Assembly: GCF_011065935.2 (NCBI RefSeq)
Contig: NZ_JAAMNH020000001.1
Span: forward strand, 269,001-333,000
Direction of reading: 5' to 3'
Length of the DNA: 64,000 nucleotides
Source of the DNA: Clostridium estertheticum
GTDB taxonomy: Bacteria > Bacillota > Clostridia > Clostridiales > Clostridiaceae
The notes beneath the pieces were generated by a model. That model did not search any database, was not told the origin of the DNA, and worked only from the letters and a program-made list of their open reading frames with translations. How positions within the stretch are numbered: the first letter of the stretch is position 1; each line of letters starts with the position of its first letter. The position numbers and the translations under genes are program-made. Shown piece after piece: positions 8,035-17,380 of the stretch.

Positions 8035-8877
8035 ATGAAATTTTTAGGAAATATAGAAAGAGAAGATATATGTATTAAACAAATGTCCATAATCAAAGCT
8101 TTTTTTGTAATGATCATATCATTTTTACTGGAATCCTTAGGACAAATACCAATAGTAATATTAAATCTATTTTCTAAACAATATACAAATATAGCACCAT
8201 ATATAAACTTTGCTGCGGGGGTATTAGTTAAATATTTTGTTATTATTATTTTATTAAATTGGTATAGTAAAAAGTCATATGATAAGCCTCGTAAACACAG
8301 TTTAAACGGGAAAAAATTTATTTATGTGGCTTTAATTATTATAGGCTTTCGTTTAGCCTATGATAATAGCTTAATTTATTGGGTTAATATGATACCTATG
8401 CCTGAGATTATAAATGAAGCCTTTGACGAAATAGCTATTTCACCTATTATTTTGATACTTACTGTTGCGGTTATAGCACCTATATATGAGGAAGTTATTT
8501 TTAGAGGAATTTTGCTAAAGGGTATGGCGAGTAAAATAGACCCTACATTAGCACTTATATTATCAGCCTTATTTTTTGCATTGGTTCATATGAATATTCC
8601 TCAGGGTATAAACGCATTTTTACTAGGATTAATTATTGGAGCTATATATCTAAATACAGGTTCAATTTATTTATGTATATTTGCACACTTTATAAATAAT
8701 TCCTTGGGAATCACCATATCAGGAGTTTTCCAATTAATAAGCGGAAAGTATGCCATATTAATTCGTGGGACAGCTTTCATTGTAGGAATTACAATTTTAA
8801 TTATTGCCTATGGATGGTATAAGCGAAATAGACCAGGAGATATGTTAGACATATACAAAGAATTTATAGAAATATAA
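8035..8877 (+). CDS. CPBP family intramembrane metalloprotease (copy 1)
   Basis: A 280-residue, multi-spanning membrane protein (about seven hydrophobic segments). The CPBP/Rce1 motifs are present: YEEVIFRG with Glu152, Glu153 and Arg157, ALVHMN with His185, and AHFINN with His218. These residues form the metal site and glutamate base in this family of CAAX-protease-like enzymes. In bacteria such proteins process membrane or secreted peptides, or give bacteriocin self-immunity. The ribosome site is only GAGAGTG. A second gene of the same length at 35682 is clearly a paralog, and the two share even the bases before the start. Monocistronic, followed by a 60-bp palindrome. Substrate unknown. 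Confidence 0.9.
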   Translation: MKFLGNIEREDICIKQMSIIKAFFVMIISFLLESLGQIPIVILNLFSKQYTNIAPYINFAAGVLVKYFVIIILLNWYSKKSYDKPRKHSLNGKKFIYVALIIIGFRLAYDNSLIYWVNMIPMPEIINEAFDEIAISPIILILTVAVIAPIYEEVIFRGILLKGMASKIDPTLALILSALFFALVHMNIPQGINAFLLGLIIGAIYLNTGSIYLCIFAHFINNSLGITISGVFQLISGKYAILIRGTAFIVGITILIIAYGWYKRNRPGDMLDIYKEFIEI

Positions 8878-8888
8878 TATTAATCACA

Positions 8889-8948
8889 AAACAAAGGCCT
8901 CCACTATAAAGATAATCATGATTATCTTTATAGTGGAGGCCTTTGTTT
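8889..8948 (+). terminator. perfect 60-bp palindrome after CPBP gene
   Basis: The two 30-nt halves are exact reverse complements centred between 8918 and 8919. It begins 12 nt after the stop codon. It may serve as a terminator in either direction, but the stem is much longer than needed and has no loop or long T run. Confidence 0.6.
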
Positions 8949-9114
8949 ATTTTATTAATTTATATGGAATGATTGTTTTAAATTATCACAAAAATGTAAT
9001 TTAGTATGAAAGGAAGATATTGTTTTGCATGGAAAATTACTTATAGATTCAATTTTTATTACAGCTATTATTAGAAAAAAATGACGGATTACTCATATGA
9101 AATTGCATAATATC

Positions 9115-9143
9115 TTTACAAATCTATCGTTAGACTATATAAT
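9115..9143 (+). promoter_or_regulatory. sigma-A promoter of the citrate operon
   Basis: TTTACA (9115-9120), a 17-nt spacer and TATAAT (9138-9143) lie 97 nt before the citrate synthase start. The leader between them shows no clear riboswitch or T-box. Confidence 0.7.
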
Positions 9144-9239
9144 AATCTTTAAATTGAATTATTAATATATATACAATTCATAAAACTTATAATTATACGT
9201 AATAGTTAAACAAGAAAAAGTGAATTAGGAGGATAACAA

Positions 9240-10640
9240 ATGAAGAAGCTGCAAATAACAAATTATAATGATGCGCATAGGATGGGAATAACCAATTTAC
9301 AGGCAAAGCATGGGCAGCAGCCTATGTTATTCAAAGATATATTCCCATACTCAGAAATTCCAAAGGTGGTTTTTGGAAGCCAGCAGATTCCAATGTTTAT
9401 ACCTGAAGATATTTGGATTACGGATACTACATTTAGAGATGGACAACAGGCTATGGACACCTATACTGAGGAGCAAATCATTAAAATATTTGACTATCTA
9501 CACAGGCTTGATAATAATTCTGGAATAATTAGACAAACAGAATTTTTCTTGTATACTGAAAAGGATAGAAATGCAGCTTTTAAGTGTTTGGAAAGAGGGT
9601 ATAAATTTCCAGAGGTAACTTCCTGGATAAGAGCTAATAAGGAAGATTTTAAGCTGGTAAAGGACATGGGACTTAAGGAAACGGGAATGCTTATGTCATG
9701 TTCAGATTATCACATCTTCAAAAAACTTAATATGACAAGGCAGCAGGCAATGGATTTATATCTTTCCTTAGTGGAAGAAGCCTTAGCAAATGGTATAGCT
9801 CCAAGATGCCATCTTGAAGATATAACTAGAGCTGATTTCTTTGGATTTGTAGTACCCTTTGCACAGAAGCTTATGGAACTTTCTAAGAAGTCTTGTATTA
9901 AGATAAAAATCAGAGCCTGTGATACACTGGGACTAGGATTACCTTATTCAGGAACGCAGCTGCCAAGAAGTGTACAACATATAATACATGGCTTAAGGGT
10001 TTATGCAGGGGTTCCACCAGAGTCTCTTGAGTGGCATGGGCATAATGACTTTCATAATGTAGTATCAAATGCTACTACTGCATGGCTTCATGGGTGCTCA
10101 GCTATAAATACCTCGCTTTTTGGTATTGGTGAGAGAACAGGCAACTGCCCACTTGAAGCTATGATTATAGAATATGGTCAAATAAAAGGAAATGTAAAAG
10201 ATATGAATCTAAAGCTTATATCTGAAATCGGTAAGTATTTTGAAGGGGAGTTTAAATATAGCATTCCACCTAGAACACCATTTGTAGGTAGTGAATTCAA
10301 TGTTACTAGAGCTGGGATACATGCAGATGGAATATTAAAGGATGAAGAAATATATAATATTTTTGATACTGAAAAAATATTAGGTAGACCAATTGTTGTA
10401 GCAGTTAATGAACATTCGGGTCTTGCGGGAATAGCAGCTTGGGTTAATACTTATTTTAGATTAAAGGAAACAGACAAGATAGACAAAAAAGATCAGAGAA
10501 TTCATATTATAAAAGAATGGGTAGATAAGCAATATGAGACAGGGCGAAACACTGTAATGAAAAATGAAGAGCTAGAATCAATTGCAAAGAAAATTATTCC
10601 GGAGTTAAGTGTAGAATCACAAAACACTACAGCTTGTTAA
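9240..10640 (+). CDS. Re-citrate synthase
   Basis: A 466-residue protein of the HMG-CoA lyase-like TIM-barrel superfamily. It has DTTFRDGQQ at 62-70 (metal and substrate loop) and HGHND at 266-270 (metal-binding histidines), like homocitrate and 2-isopropylmalate synthases. The next two genes are aconitase and isocitrate dehydrogenase, the same order known for the Re-citrate synthase operon of C. acetobutylicum (CAC0970-0972) and the C. kluyveri enzyme family. It should condense acetyl-CoA and oxaloacetate to citrate with Re stereochemistry, unrelated to the usual Si-type enzyme. A TTAGGAGG site precedes ATG. Automated pipelines often call it homocitrate synthase; the context argues against that. 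Confidence 0.88.
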   Translation: MKKLQITNYNDAHRMGITNLQAKHGQQPMLFKDIFPYSEIPKVVFGSQQIPMFIPEDIWITDTTFRDGQQAMDTYTEEQIIKIFDYLHRLDNNSGIIRQTEFFLYTEKDRNAAFKCLERGYKFPEVTSWIRANKEDFKLVKDMGLKETGMLMSCSDYHIFKKLNMTRQQAMDLYLSLVEEALANGIAPRCHLEDITRADFFGFVVPFAQKLMELSKKSCIKIKIRACDTLGLGLPYSGTQLPRSVQHIIHGLRVYAGVPPESLEWHGHNDFHNVVSNATTAWLHGCSAINTSLFGIGERTGNCPLEAMIIEYGQIKGNVKDMNLKLISEIGKYFEGEFKYSIPPRTPFVGSEFNVTRAGIHADGILKDEEIYNIFDTEKILGRPIVVAVNEHSGLAGIAAWVNTYFRLKETDKIDKKDQRIHIIKEWVDKQYETGRNTVMKNEELESIAKKIIPELSVESQNTTAC

Positions 10641-10683
10641 TATGAGTTAGGTATTATATATATATGAAGAATGGAGGAATATT

Positions 10684-12618
10684 ATGTCGTTTAATGTTGC
10701 GCAAAAGATAATTAAGGGCCATTTAGTTAAGGGTGAAATGATTTCTGATCTTGAGATTGCAATTAAAATTGATCAAACTTTAACTCAAGATTCTACAGGA
10801 ACCATGGCCTACCTTCAATTTGAAGCTATGGGAATTGATAGTGTCCAAACAAAAAAATCCGTTGCTTATATAGACCATAATATTTTACAAACTGGCCCGG
10901 AAAATGCAGATGATCATTTGTATATACAGACCGTTTGCAAAAAACATGGCATATATTTTTCTAAACCGGGTAATGGAATTTGTCATCAAGTTCATTTAGA
11001 AAGATTCGGAATTCCAGGACAAACACTGCTTGGATCTGACAGTCATACTCCTACAGGCGGGGGCATAGGAATGCTTGCTATAGGCGCTGGAGGACTAGAT
11101 GTAGCAGTTGCAATGGGTGGTGGAGAATATTATATAATAATGCCTAAAATTGTAAAAGTAGAGTTACTAGGACAACTTAACCCCTGGGTTTCAGCTAAAG
11201 ATATTATATTAGAATTATTAAGGCGTTTAACGGTTAAGGGTGGAGTTAATAAAATATTTGAATATGCAGGAGTTGGCGTTAAAACTCTAACAGTACCAGA
11301 AAGAGCGACTATTACAAACATGGGTGCGGAACTTGGAGCCACTACTTCAATTTTCCCTAGTGATGAGATAACCTATAAATTTTTAAGTGCACAAAGTAGA
11401 GAAGGGGATTATATAGAGCTTAAGGCAGATGAGGGCGCAGTATATGATGAGATAATCCAAATAGATTTGAGCACAATTGGGCCTCTTGTTGCTTGTCCTC
11501 ATAGTCCAGATAAGGTAGTTTTTGTATCATCACTAAAACAAATAAAAGTAGACCAAGTGCTAATAGGTAGCTGCACTAATTCATCCTATGTTGATATGAT
11601 GAAAGTTTCAAAAATACTTAAGGGAAAAACTATACCAGAAGAAGTATCGCTTTCTATTGCGCCAGGTTCGAAGCAGGTTTTAAGTATGCTTTCTAAAAAT
11701 GGTGGACTTTCTGATATGATAGAAGCTGGTGCAAGAATTTTAGAAAGTGCCTGTGGTCCATGTATAGGTATGGGGCAAGCCCCTTCAACGGATGCAGTAT
11801 CACTAAGAACCTTTAATAGAAACTTTAAAGGTAGATCTGGAACCATGTCAGCTCAGGTGTATATTGTGAGCCCAGAAGTGGCTGTTGCATCAGCAATTGC
11901 AGGGTATATAACGGATCCAAGGGAGCTTGGTCAAGCTATTGAAGTGACCATGCCAGAAAAATTCACAATTAACGATAATTTAATAATAAGTCCCGCAGAA
12001 GAGGGCACCAATATAGAAGTAAAAAGAGGACCTAATATTAAACCATTTCCTAAAGTGGAAAAATTAAAAGAAAATGTACTAGGGAAAGTTTTAACTAAAT
12101 TACAGGATAACATTACAACGGATGATATAATGCCATCCAATGCGAAGTTACTTCCCTTTAGATCTAATATTCCTTATTTAGCAGAATTTTGTTTAACTCC
12201 TTGTGATGAGAATTTTCCAGCTGTAGCTAAAGAAAATGGGGGTGGAATTATAGTCGCAGGCTCAAATTATGGGCAAGGTTCTAGCCGTGAACATGCTGCA
12301 CTGGCACCTCTTTATTTAGGAATTAAGGCTGTTATATCAAAATCTTTTGCAAGAATTCATAAGGCTAATTTAATTAATAACGCTATAATACCCTTGGTAT
12401 TTGATAATTCTAATGACTATGAAGACATAGATGTGATGGATGAATTAATTATTGAAGATGCTGCAGAGCAGCTTAAAAGAGGTATTGTTATTGTACGTAA
12501 TATAACAAAGGGAGTTGTGTATAAAACTCTACCTGAAGTAACACAAAGAGAAAAAGAGATGCTTATTTATGGTGGCTTAATTAATCTTATGAAAAACAAG
12601 AAAAAGGTAGGTGAATAG
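10684..12618 (+). CDS. acn: aconitate hydratase
   Basis: A 644-residue aconitase of the shorter, mitochondrial-like type. It converts citrate to isocitrate. The [4Fe-4S] ligands are visible as Cys297 (GSCTNSS) and Cys357 and Cys360 (ACGPCIG). Substrate-loop histidines occur in GSDSHTPTGG (117-126). The swivel domain at the C-terminus carries the GSNYGQGSSREHAAL signature. It starts 43 nt after the citrate synthase with a GGAGG site and overlaps the region just before the isocitrate dehydrogenase start, so the three genes form one operon. Isopropylmalate isomerase is a relative, but length, fused swivel domain and neighbours favour aconitase. Confidence 0.92.
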   Translation: MSFNVAQKIIKGHLVKGEMISDLEIAIKIDQTLTQDSTGTMAYLQFEAMGIDSVQTKKSVAYIDHNILQTGPENADDHLYIQTVCKKHGIYFSKPGNGICHQVHLERFGIPGQTLLGSDSHTPTGGGIGMLAIGAGGLDVAVAMGGGEYYIIMPKIVKVELLGQLNPWVSAKDIILELLRRLTVKGGVNKIFEYAGVGVKTLTVPERATITNMGAELGATTSIFPSDEITYKFLSAQSREGDYIELKADEGAVYDEIIQIDLSTIGPLVACPHSPDKVVFVSSLKQIKVDQVLIGSCTNSSYVDMMKVSKILKGKTIPEEVSLSIAPGSKQVLSMLSKNGGLSDMIEAGARILESACGPCIGMGQAPSTDAVSLRTFNRNFKGRSGTMSAQVYIVSPEVAVASAIAGYITDPRELGQAIEVTMPEKFTINDNLIISPAEEGTNIEVKRGPNIKPFPKVEKLKENVLGKVLTKLQDNITTDDIMPSNAKLLPFRSNIPYLAEFCLTPCDENFPAVAKENGGGIIVAGSNYGQGSSREHAALAPLYLGIKAVISKSFARIHKANLINNAIIPLVFDNSNDYEDIDVMDELIIEDAAEQLKRGIVIVRNITKGVVYKTLPEVTQREKEMLIYGGLINLMKNKKKVGE

Positions 12619-12622
12619 AATC

Positions 12623-13627
12623 ATGGAACATAATATTACACTTATACCTGGTGATGGAATTGGACCAGAAGTAACCTCAGCTACCGTTAAAGTAATAGAA
12701 AATAGTGGAGTCCGAATTAATTGGGAAATAGTGCGTATGGGTGCAGAAGTTATAGAGGAATTTAATACTCCTATACCACCCTACGTTTTAGAAAGTATTA
12801 AAAAAAACAAAGTTGCATTTAAAGGGCCTGTAACTACTCCAGTTGGTACAGGGTTTAAAAGTGTGAATGTCACTCTAAGGCAGGAATTAAATCTTTATGC
12901 TAACATAAGGCCTATAAAAACATTTGAAGGGGTTCCATCAAGGTATGTTGATGTAGATTTAATAATAGTAAGAGAAAATAGTGAAGATTTATATGCAGGA
13001 ATAGAGCATATGATTACAGAGGATATTGCGGAAAGTATAAAGATAATAAGCAAGAAAGCTAGCGATAGAATAGTAGAGTATGCTTTTAAATTGGCAAAAG
13101 AGCAGAATAGAAAAGAAGTAATAGCTGTTCACAAAGCAAATATTATGAAGCTCTCCGATGGATTATTTTTAAAATGTGCAAGGAACATAGCAGATAAGCA
13201 TAAAGAAATAGCTTTTGGAGACATGATAGTGGATGCTATGAGCATGAAGCTTGTTATGAACCCAGAAAAGTATGATGTACTTGTAATGCCTAACCTATAT
13301 GGAGATATTCTATCGGATATGACAGCAGGCCTAATTGGCGGACTTGGACTAGTTCCAGGTGCAAATATCGGAGAAGAAGGTGCAGTTTTTGAGCCAGCTC
13401 ACGGATCTGCTCCAGACATAGCGGGTTTAAACATAGCAAACCCTACTGCTTGCATTTTATCTGGTGTAATGATGCTAAGATATATAGGCGAAGTAGAAGC
13501 GGCGGACAAAATAGAGAAAGCTGTGGAAGCTGTGTTAAAAGAGGGGAGATATTTGACCTGTGATTTAGGTGGTAATACTGGAACTCTCGAGTTTGCACAA
13601 GCTGTAATTAATGAAATGGGAAAATAA
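12623..13627 (+). CDS. icd: isocitrate dehydrogenase (probably NAD-dependent)
   Basis: A 334-residue beta-decarboxylating dehydrogenase. The N-terminus LIPGDGIGPEV, the substrate-binding LRQELNLYANIRP, the catalytic YGDILSDM segment and the C-terminal GSAPDIAG region are present. It oxidises isocitrate to 2-oxoglutarate and so completes the branch feeding glutamate synthesis. I chose the ATG at 12623 because AGGTAGG lies 11 nt upstream; an in-frame GTG at 12611 has no site. The gene begins 4 nt after the aconitase stop. Isopropylmalate dehydrogenase is the close alternative, but operon context decides. NAD preference is inferred from family type, not from a residue I can prove. Confidence 0.9.
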   Translation: MEHNITLIPGDGIGPEVTSATVKVIENSGVRINWEIVRMGAEVIEEFNTPIPPYVLESIKKNKVAFKGPVTTPVGTGFKSVNVTLRQELNLYANIRPIKTFEGVPSRYVDVDLIIVRENSEDLYAGIEHMITEDIAESIKIISKKASDRIVEYAFKLAKEQNRKEVIAVHKANIMKLSDGLFLKCARNIADKHKEIAFGDMIVDAMSMKLVMNPEKYDVLVMPNLYGDILSDMTAGLIGGLGLVPGANIGEEGAVFEPAHGSAPDIAGLNIANPTACILSGVMMLRYIGEVEAADKIEKAVEAVLKEGRYLTCDLGGNTGTLEFAQAVINEMGK

Positions 13628-13664
13628 ATAGTTAATAGCTATTAATTTAATAGTTACCCAAAAG

Positions 13665-13698
13665 ATAACTCATGATTTGTTTATGAGTTATTTTTTTT
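13665..13698 (+). terminator. terminator of the citrate operon
   Basis: A 9-bp stem ATAACTCAT/ATGAGTTAT is followed by eight T, 37 nt after the last gene. Confidence 0.85.
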
Positions 13699-13778
13699 GT
13701 ATCTAATTTTAAAGTAGATATGTATTTGCTATAATGAAGATAATATATTGAAACAAGAGAAAGGATAAAGGTTTTAAA

Positions 13779-14459
13779 ATGAGAATAAATAAACTCCTTA
13801 GTAATCATGGTATTTGTTCCAGAACATACGCCAATAGACTTATCCAGGAAAAAAGAATAATAGTAAATGGACACCTGTGCATACAAGGTCAATGGGTGGA
13901 AGAAGAAGATATTATTCTTATTGATAATGAGCCTATTCCTGTGAAAGATAAAGTCTATATTGCACTAAATAAGCCAGTGGGAATTACCTGTACTGCAGAA
14001 AAGAGCGTGGAAAGTAATATAATCAGTTTTATGAATTATCCAGAATATATATTTCCAGTAGGAAGACTCGACAAAGCCTCTCAAGGATTAATATTGATGA
14101 CAAATGATGGAGACCTTGCAAATAAAATTTTAGAATCAGAAAACCAGCATGAGAAAGAATATATAGTAACTGTAAATAAGCCTTTTGATGAATGTTTTAT
14201 AAAAGGAATGTCTGAAGGTGTGCAAATTTGTAGTGTTATCACAAGAGCTTGCAAAGTTAGTAAGGTAAGCGCAGATACTTTTCGTATTATTTTAACCCAG
14301 GGACTCAATAAACAAATCCGCAGAATGTGCGGTGCTTTTGGATACAAGGTTGTGAGACTAGAAAGAACTCGAATTATTAATATAAAAATTGAGGGAATAG
14401 ATAACGGCGAGTGGCGCCACTTAACAGAGAAAGAGGTAATGGAATTGAGGAATGGATAG
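13779..14459 (+). CDS. rluF: 23S rRNA pseudouridine synthase, RluF type
   Basis: A 226-residue RsuA-family pseudouridine synthase. Residues 1-45 form an S4 RNA-binding domain (RINKLLSNHGICSR). The catalytic domain follows, with the conserved GRLDKASQGL segment holding the catalytic aspartate near residue 98, and RRMCGAFGYKVVRLER near the end. RluF converts uridine in helix 74 of 23S rRNA; the exact subtype (RluF rather than RsuA or RluB) is from overall similarity and length. The start follows a weak AAAGG site. Monocistronic between the citrate operon terminator and the rubrerythrin gene. Housekeeping gene. Confidence 0.85.
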   Translation: MRINKLLSNHGICSRTYANRLIQEKRIIVNGHLCIQGQWVEEEDIILIDNEPIPVKDKVYIALNKPVGITCTAEKSVESNIISFMNYPEYIFPVGRLDKASQGLILMTNDGDLANKILESENQHEKEYIVTVNKPFDECFIKGMSEGVQICSVITRACKVSKVSADTFRIILTQGLNKQIRRMCGAFGYKVVRLERTRIINIKIEGIDNGEWRHLTEKEVMELRNG

Positions 14460-14569
14460 AAATAATAAGTTATTTATAAATCTGTTAAATACAATCTTTA
14501 TAATCCTTGACTAAAATATATGAAAAAGAAAATACTATACTGAAAAGTATTTTTGTAGGAGGATTATAA

Positions 14570-15115
14570 ATGAAAAAATTTGTTTGCACAGTATGTGGAT
14601 ATATACATGAAGGAACTGAGCCACCAGAAATATGCCCAATTTGTAAAGCTGATAAAAGTAAATTCAATGAGGTAAAAGATAACTTAGAATGGGCGGATGA
14701 CCACATGATTGGGGTGGCAAAAGATGTGGATAGTGAGATTGTAAGTGACCTAAGAGCAAACTTTATAGCTGAATGTACAGAGGTGGGTATGTATCTTGCT
14801 ATGGCAAGGCAGGCATATAGAGAAGGTCTTCCAGAGGTTGGTGAGGCATATAAAAGAATTGCTTCTGAAGAAGCAGAACATGCATCTAAGTTTGCAGAGC
14901 TTTTAGGTGAAGTGGTTAAGCCCAATACGAAAGAAAATTTAAAGGCGCGAGTTGAAGCCGAGTATGGAGCCTGTGCTGGAAAGAAAAAGCTTGCAGCTCT
15001 TGCAAAAGAAAAAAATCTTGATGCTATTCATGATACAGTTCATGAAATGTGCAAAGATGAAGCAAGACATGGAAGGGCTTTTAAAGGGCTTTTAGAAAGA
15101 TATTTTGATAAATAA
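14570..15115 (+). CDS. reverse rubrerythrin (NADH peroxidase component)
   Basis: A 181-residue protein with the two rubrerythrin domains in swapped order. The rubredoxin-like domain comes first, with Cys6, Cys9, Cys22 and Cys25 binding Fe. The ferritin-like four-helix domain follows, with [16 protein letters not shown] and DEARHGRAF supplying the di-iron ligands. This order defines reverse rubrerythrin, which in C. acetobutylicum reduces hydrogen peroxide and oxygen with electrons from NADH. It protects the anaerobe from oxidative stress. A strong AGGAGG site precedes ATG, and a GC-rich terminator follows. PerR regulation is usual in the family, but I see no convincing PerR box here. Confidence 0.93.
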   Translation: MKKFVCTVCGYIHEGTEPPEICPICKADKSKFNEVKDNLEWADDHMIGVAKDVDSEIVSDLRANFIAECTEVGMYLAMARQAYREGLPEVGEAYKRIASEEAEHASKFAELLGEVVKPNTKENLKARVEAEYGACAGKKKLAALAKEKNLDAIHDTVHEMCKDEARHGRAFKGLLERYFDK

Positions 15116-15123
15116 ATAGTTAC

Positions 15124-15163
15124 AAAGGGCCCCTTAGATAGATACTAAGGGGCCCTTTTTTTA
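15124..15163. terminator. GC-rich terminator, probably bidirectional
   Basis: A 14-bp perfect stem AAAGGGCCCCTTAG/CTAAGGGGCCCTTT is followed by a T run. It also lies 15 nt past the end of the convergent DUF1540 gene. Confidence 0.9.
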
Positions 15164-15177
15164 TTAAAAACATTTGT

Positions 15178-15498
15178 TTATGTGGTTTTAAAAGTTGAAC
15201 AATTAGTTTCTAAGTACAAATTCACATTATCGCCACTGACATTTATAGATTTAGCACTACAGAGATTATTTGAGTTATAGCTACAAGTGCCTACGTTGCA
15301 GGTAATTGCGGTACATTCATTACCACTTTCATTAACATTATTGGTAAGATCACTATAGATTTTAGCATCTAAAAAAGAAGCACAACATGTTTCACAATCT
15401 TCTTTAGCACTTTTTCCACCAACATTTACTATGTTAGCAAAGCAGATATTTTCATCATTATGGGAGCAATTTGAAACACTACAGTTAATTTTTGACAT
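15178..15498 (-). CDS. DUF1540 domain protein, two repeats
   Basis: A 106-residue cysteine-rich protein with two similar halves. The first is INCSVSNCSHNDENICFA followed by CETCCASF; the second is ITCNVGTCSYNSNNLCSA followed by ETNCSTF. This spacing of cysteines defines DUF1540, a short metal-binding-like domain frequent in clostridia and often linked to sporulation. The function is unknown. The second copy has lost one of the cysteines in its final motif. The ribosome site AAGGAGGG is strong. Single gene, convergent with the rubrerythrin gene. Confidence 0.88.
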   Translation of the reverse strand: MSKINCSVSNCSHNDENICFANIVNVGGKSAKEDCETCCASFLDAKIYSDLTNNVNESGNECTAITCNVGTCSYNSNNLCSAKSINVSGDNVNLYLETNCSTFKTT

Positions 15499-15796
15499 AG
15501 TATCCCTCCTTAATCACCTTCAAAAATCCGTCCTATCTTTGACTTATTATTTTTTCAGATGTCTTATTATACCTACTAAGAAGTTTAACCAAAAATAAAG
15601 AAAATATTTATAATAGTGTTTTTAAATAAAAGAATTATCAATTTTGCTATAGTTCTCTTTATTTTAAAGGATTTTTTATGAAAGTATAGAATGCTAATAC
15701 TAGGTAACTATTGGAAATAAGTAAAAGATAGATATATATTAATTATAAGTACTTTAATATAATCAGCATACGCAAATTTAAAGGAGATTAGAAAAT

Positions 15797-15931
15797 ATGC
15801 CAGACTGTAAAATCAATATGGATATAAAAATATTAGTTGTGGAAGATGAAGTATCCATTAATGATATTTTAACAACTGAATTAAAAGCAGATGGATATAG
15901 TGTAAGAAGATACACTCTTATGCTGCTTTAA
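15797..15931 (+). pseudogene. response-regulator receiver domain, truncated remnant
   Basis: With a GGAGA site and ATG, a 44-codon frame reads KILVVEDEVSINDILTTELK and then ADGYSV. This is the start of an OmpR-type receiver domain with its acidic pair in VEDE, but it stops after 44 residues, before the phospho-acceptor aspartate. No continuation is visible in any frame up to 16135. It is the stub of a two-component regulator whose remainder and sensor kinase are gone. Confidence 0.8.
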
Positions 15932-16135
15932 TATTATAAAAAAATAGATTTTTGCAGATTTTAAAATAAGTGAGCAACTTTATATATATGCAATACGTAC
16001 TACCGTATATAGAAAAATATATGATTGCACTAGTTGTAATAATTTGGTAGGATATACTTATATAGATAAATTAATTGGACAATTTGTATTTTATATAAGG
16101 TCTACACTTAGTGACTTTGCAAAAGGGGGCTGTTT

Positions 16136-17137
16136 ATGAAGTTCATAAAGAAAAGTTTAAGTTTTTTCTTAAGCCTTACATTAATTATGATTGTAAATGC
16201 TGTGATAGGCATAGGCTCAATTAGAATAGGCATATTTCCAAGGCTTCAGAGTTATTTAGTTACATCTTTTATGGTTACTATGAGACATCAATATGTAGCA
16301 AATATTGTGGCGACAGGAAGTACCCTCGATAAAATAATGGCCTCCAACACAGTTGCAACAATTAGTGAGGGTACTAATACGGAGGAGATAAAGATAATTG
16401 ACGAGGAACCACAGGAAGACGCGTTAGGGGATTTATTTAAAAATAAAGGGACGCCAGATGTAAACTTAACCAATATAAACAATGATAAATTCAGAGGATA
16501 TATACTTACTGTTAGTAATCCTAAAAGAATAAAATTAGCTGTCACAAAAGGCCTAGGAGAGTCTGGAACATTCATAAATGATTTAATTAAAGAAGAAAAG
16601 GGAATAGCGGGGGTTAATGCTTCAGGGTTTGTGGACGTAGCTGGAAAAGGAAATGGTGGAGTGCCTACAGGCATTATTATAAAGGATGGAGAAATATTAT
16701 ATTATGAAAAGGGGTTTAAAAGCTATAGTCTAATAGGATTCAATAAAAGTGGAATATTAATTTTAGGAAACTATACTATAAAACAAATTAAGGATCTAAA
16801 CATACAAGATGGAGTATCCTTTGGACCGTTTCTCATAGTAAACAATAGACCAGCAAAAATTTATGGGGATGGAGGCTGGGGAATTAATCCTAGAACAGCC
16901 ATTGGTCAAAAAGAAGATGGTAGCGTTGTTTTTGTTGTAATAGATGGAAGGCAATTGCAGTCAATAGGAGCAACAATAAGAGAAATACAAGACATAATGA
17001 TAACAGAGGGCTGCATTAATGCTGCCAACTTAGATGGTGGTTCATCTTCTGTTATGTACTATGAGGGGAAGCTTATAAACAGTCCAAGTAGTAAGTATGG
17101 AGAGAGGCCTCTTCCAAGTGCTTGGATAATAAAATAA
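16136..17137 (+). CDS. phosphodiester glycosidase family protein (NAGPA domain)
   Basis: A 333-residue protein with an N-terminal membrane segment (about residues 8-30), a linker to about 110, and a NAGPA domain to the end. Typical segments are GVNASGFVD, GVPTGIIIKDG, GINPRTAIGQ and NLDGGSSSVMYY. Related proteins cleave sugar-phosphate diesters; in bacteria they occur with exopolysaccharide or spore-surface genes, and the exact substrate is unknown. It is probably membrane-anchored with the domain outside. AAGGGGG precedes ATG. It follows the dead response regulator but is not evidently co-transcribed with anything downstream. Confidence 0.87.
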   Translation: MKFIKKSLSFFLSLTLIMIVNAVIGIGSIRIGIFPRLQSYLVTSFMVTMRHQYVANIVATGSTLDKIMASNTVATISEGTNTEEIKIIDEEPQEDALGDLFKNKGTPDVNLTNINNDKFRGYILTVSNPKRIKLAVTKGLGESGTFINDLIKEEKGIAGVNASGFVDVAGKGNGGVPTGIIIKDGEILYYEKGFKSYSLIGFNKSGILILGNYTIKQIKDLNIQDGVSFGPFLIVNNRPAKIYGDGGWGINPRTAIGQKEDGSVVFVVIDGRQLQSIGATIREIQDIMITEGCINAANLDGGSSSVMYYEGKLINSPSSKYGERPLPSAWIIK

Positions 17138-17380
17138 AGAAATCATTATATTTTAAATTCAGTGCTTTTACACTGTGGAATGTGGTATAATAAAAATAAT
17201 GTAGTAAAAATGAACATGCGTATTTTAGAGAAAAATTAAAATATTAAATAAAAATTAGGGAAATATTAAAGTTATACGCAATTTTAAATCCCTTATAGGA
17301 ATGTAAAATAAATAACATGTCAAAGATGTAATTGACTAGTTATTTTTTGAAGATTCTTAAATAGAAGAAAGAGGTGTCCT

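Noticed and set aside
9240..10640. Homocitrate or 2-isopropylmalate synthase for the first operon gene
   Set aside because: The neighbours are aconitase and isocitrate dehydrogenase, with no leucine or lysine pathway genes, and the order equals the known Re-citrate synthase operon.
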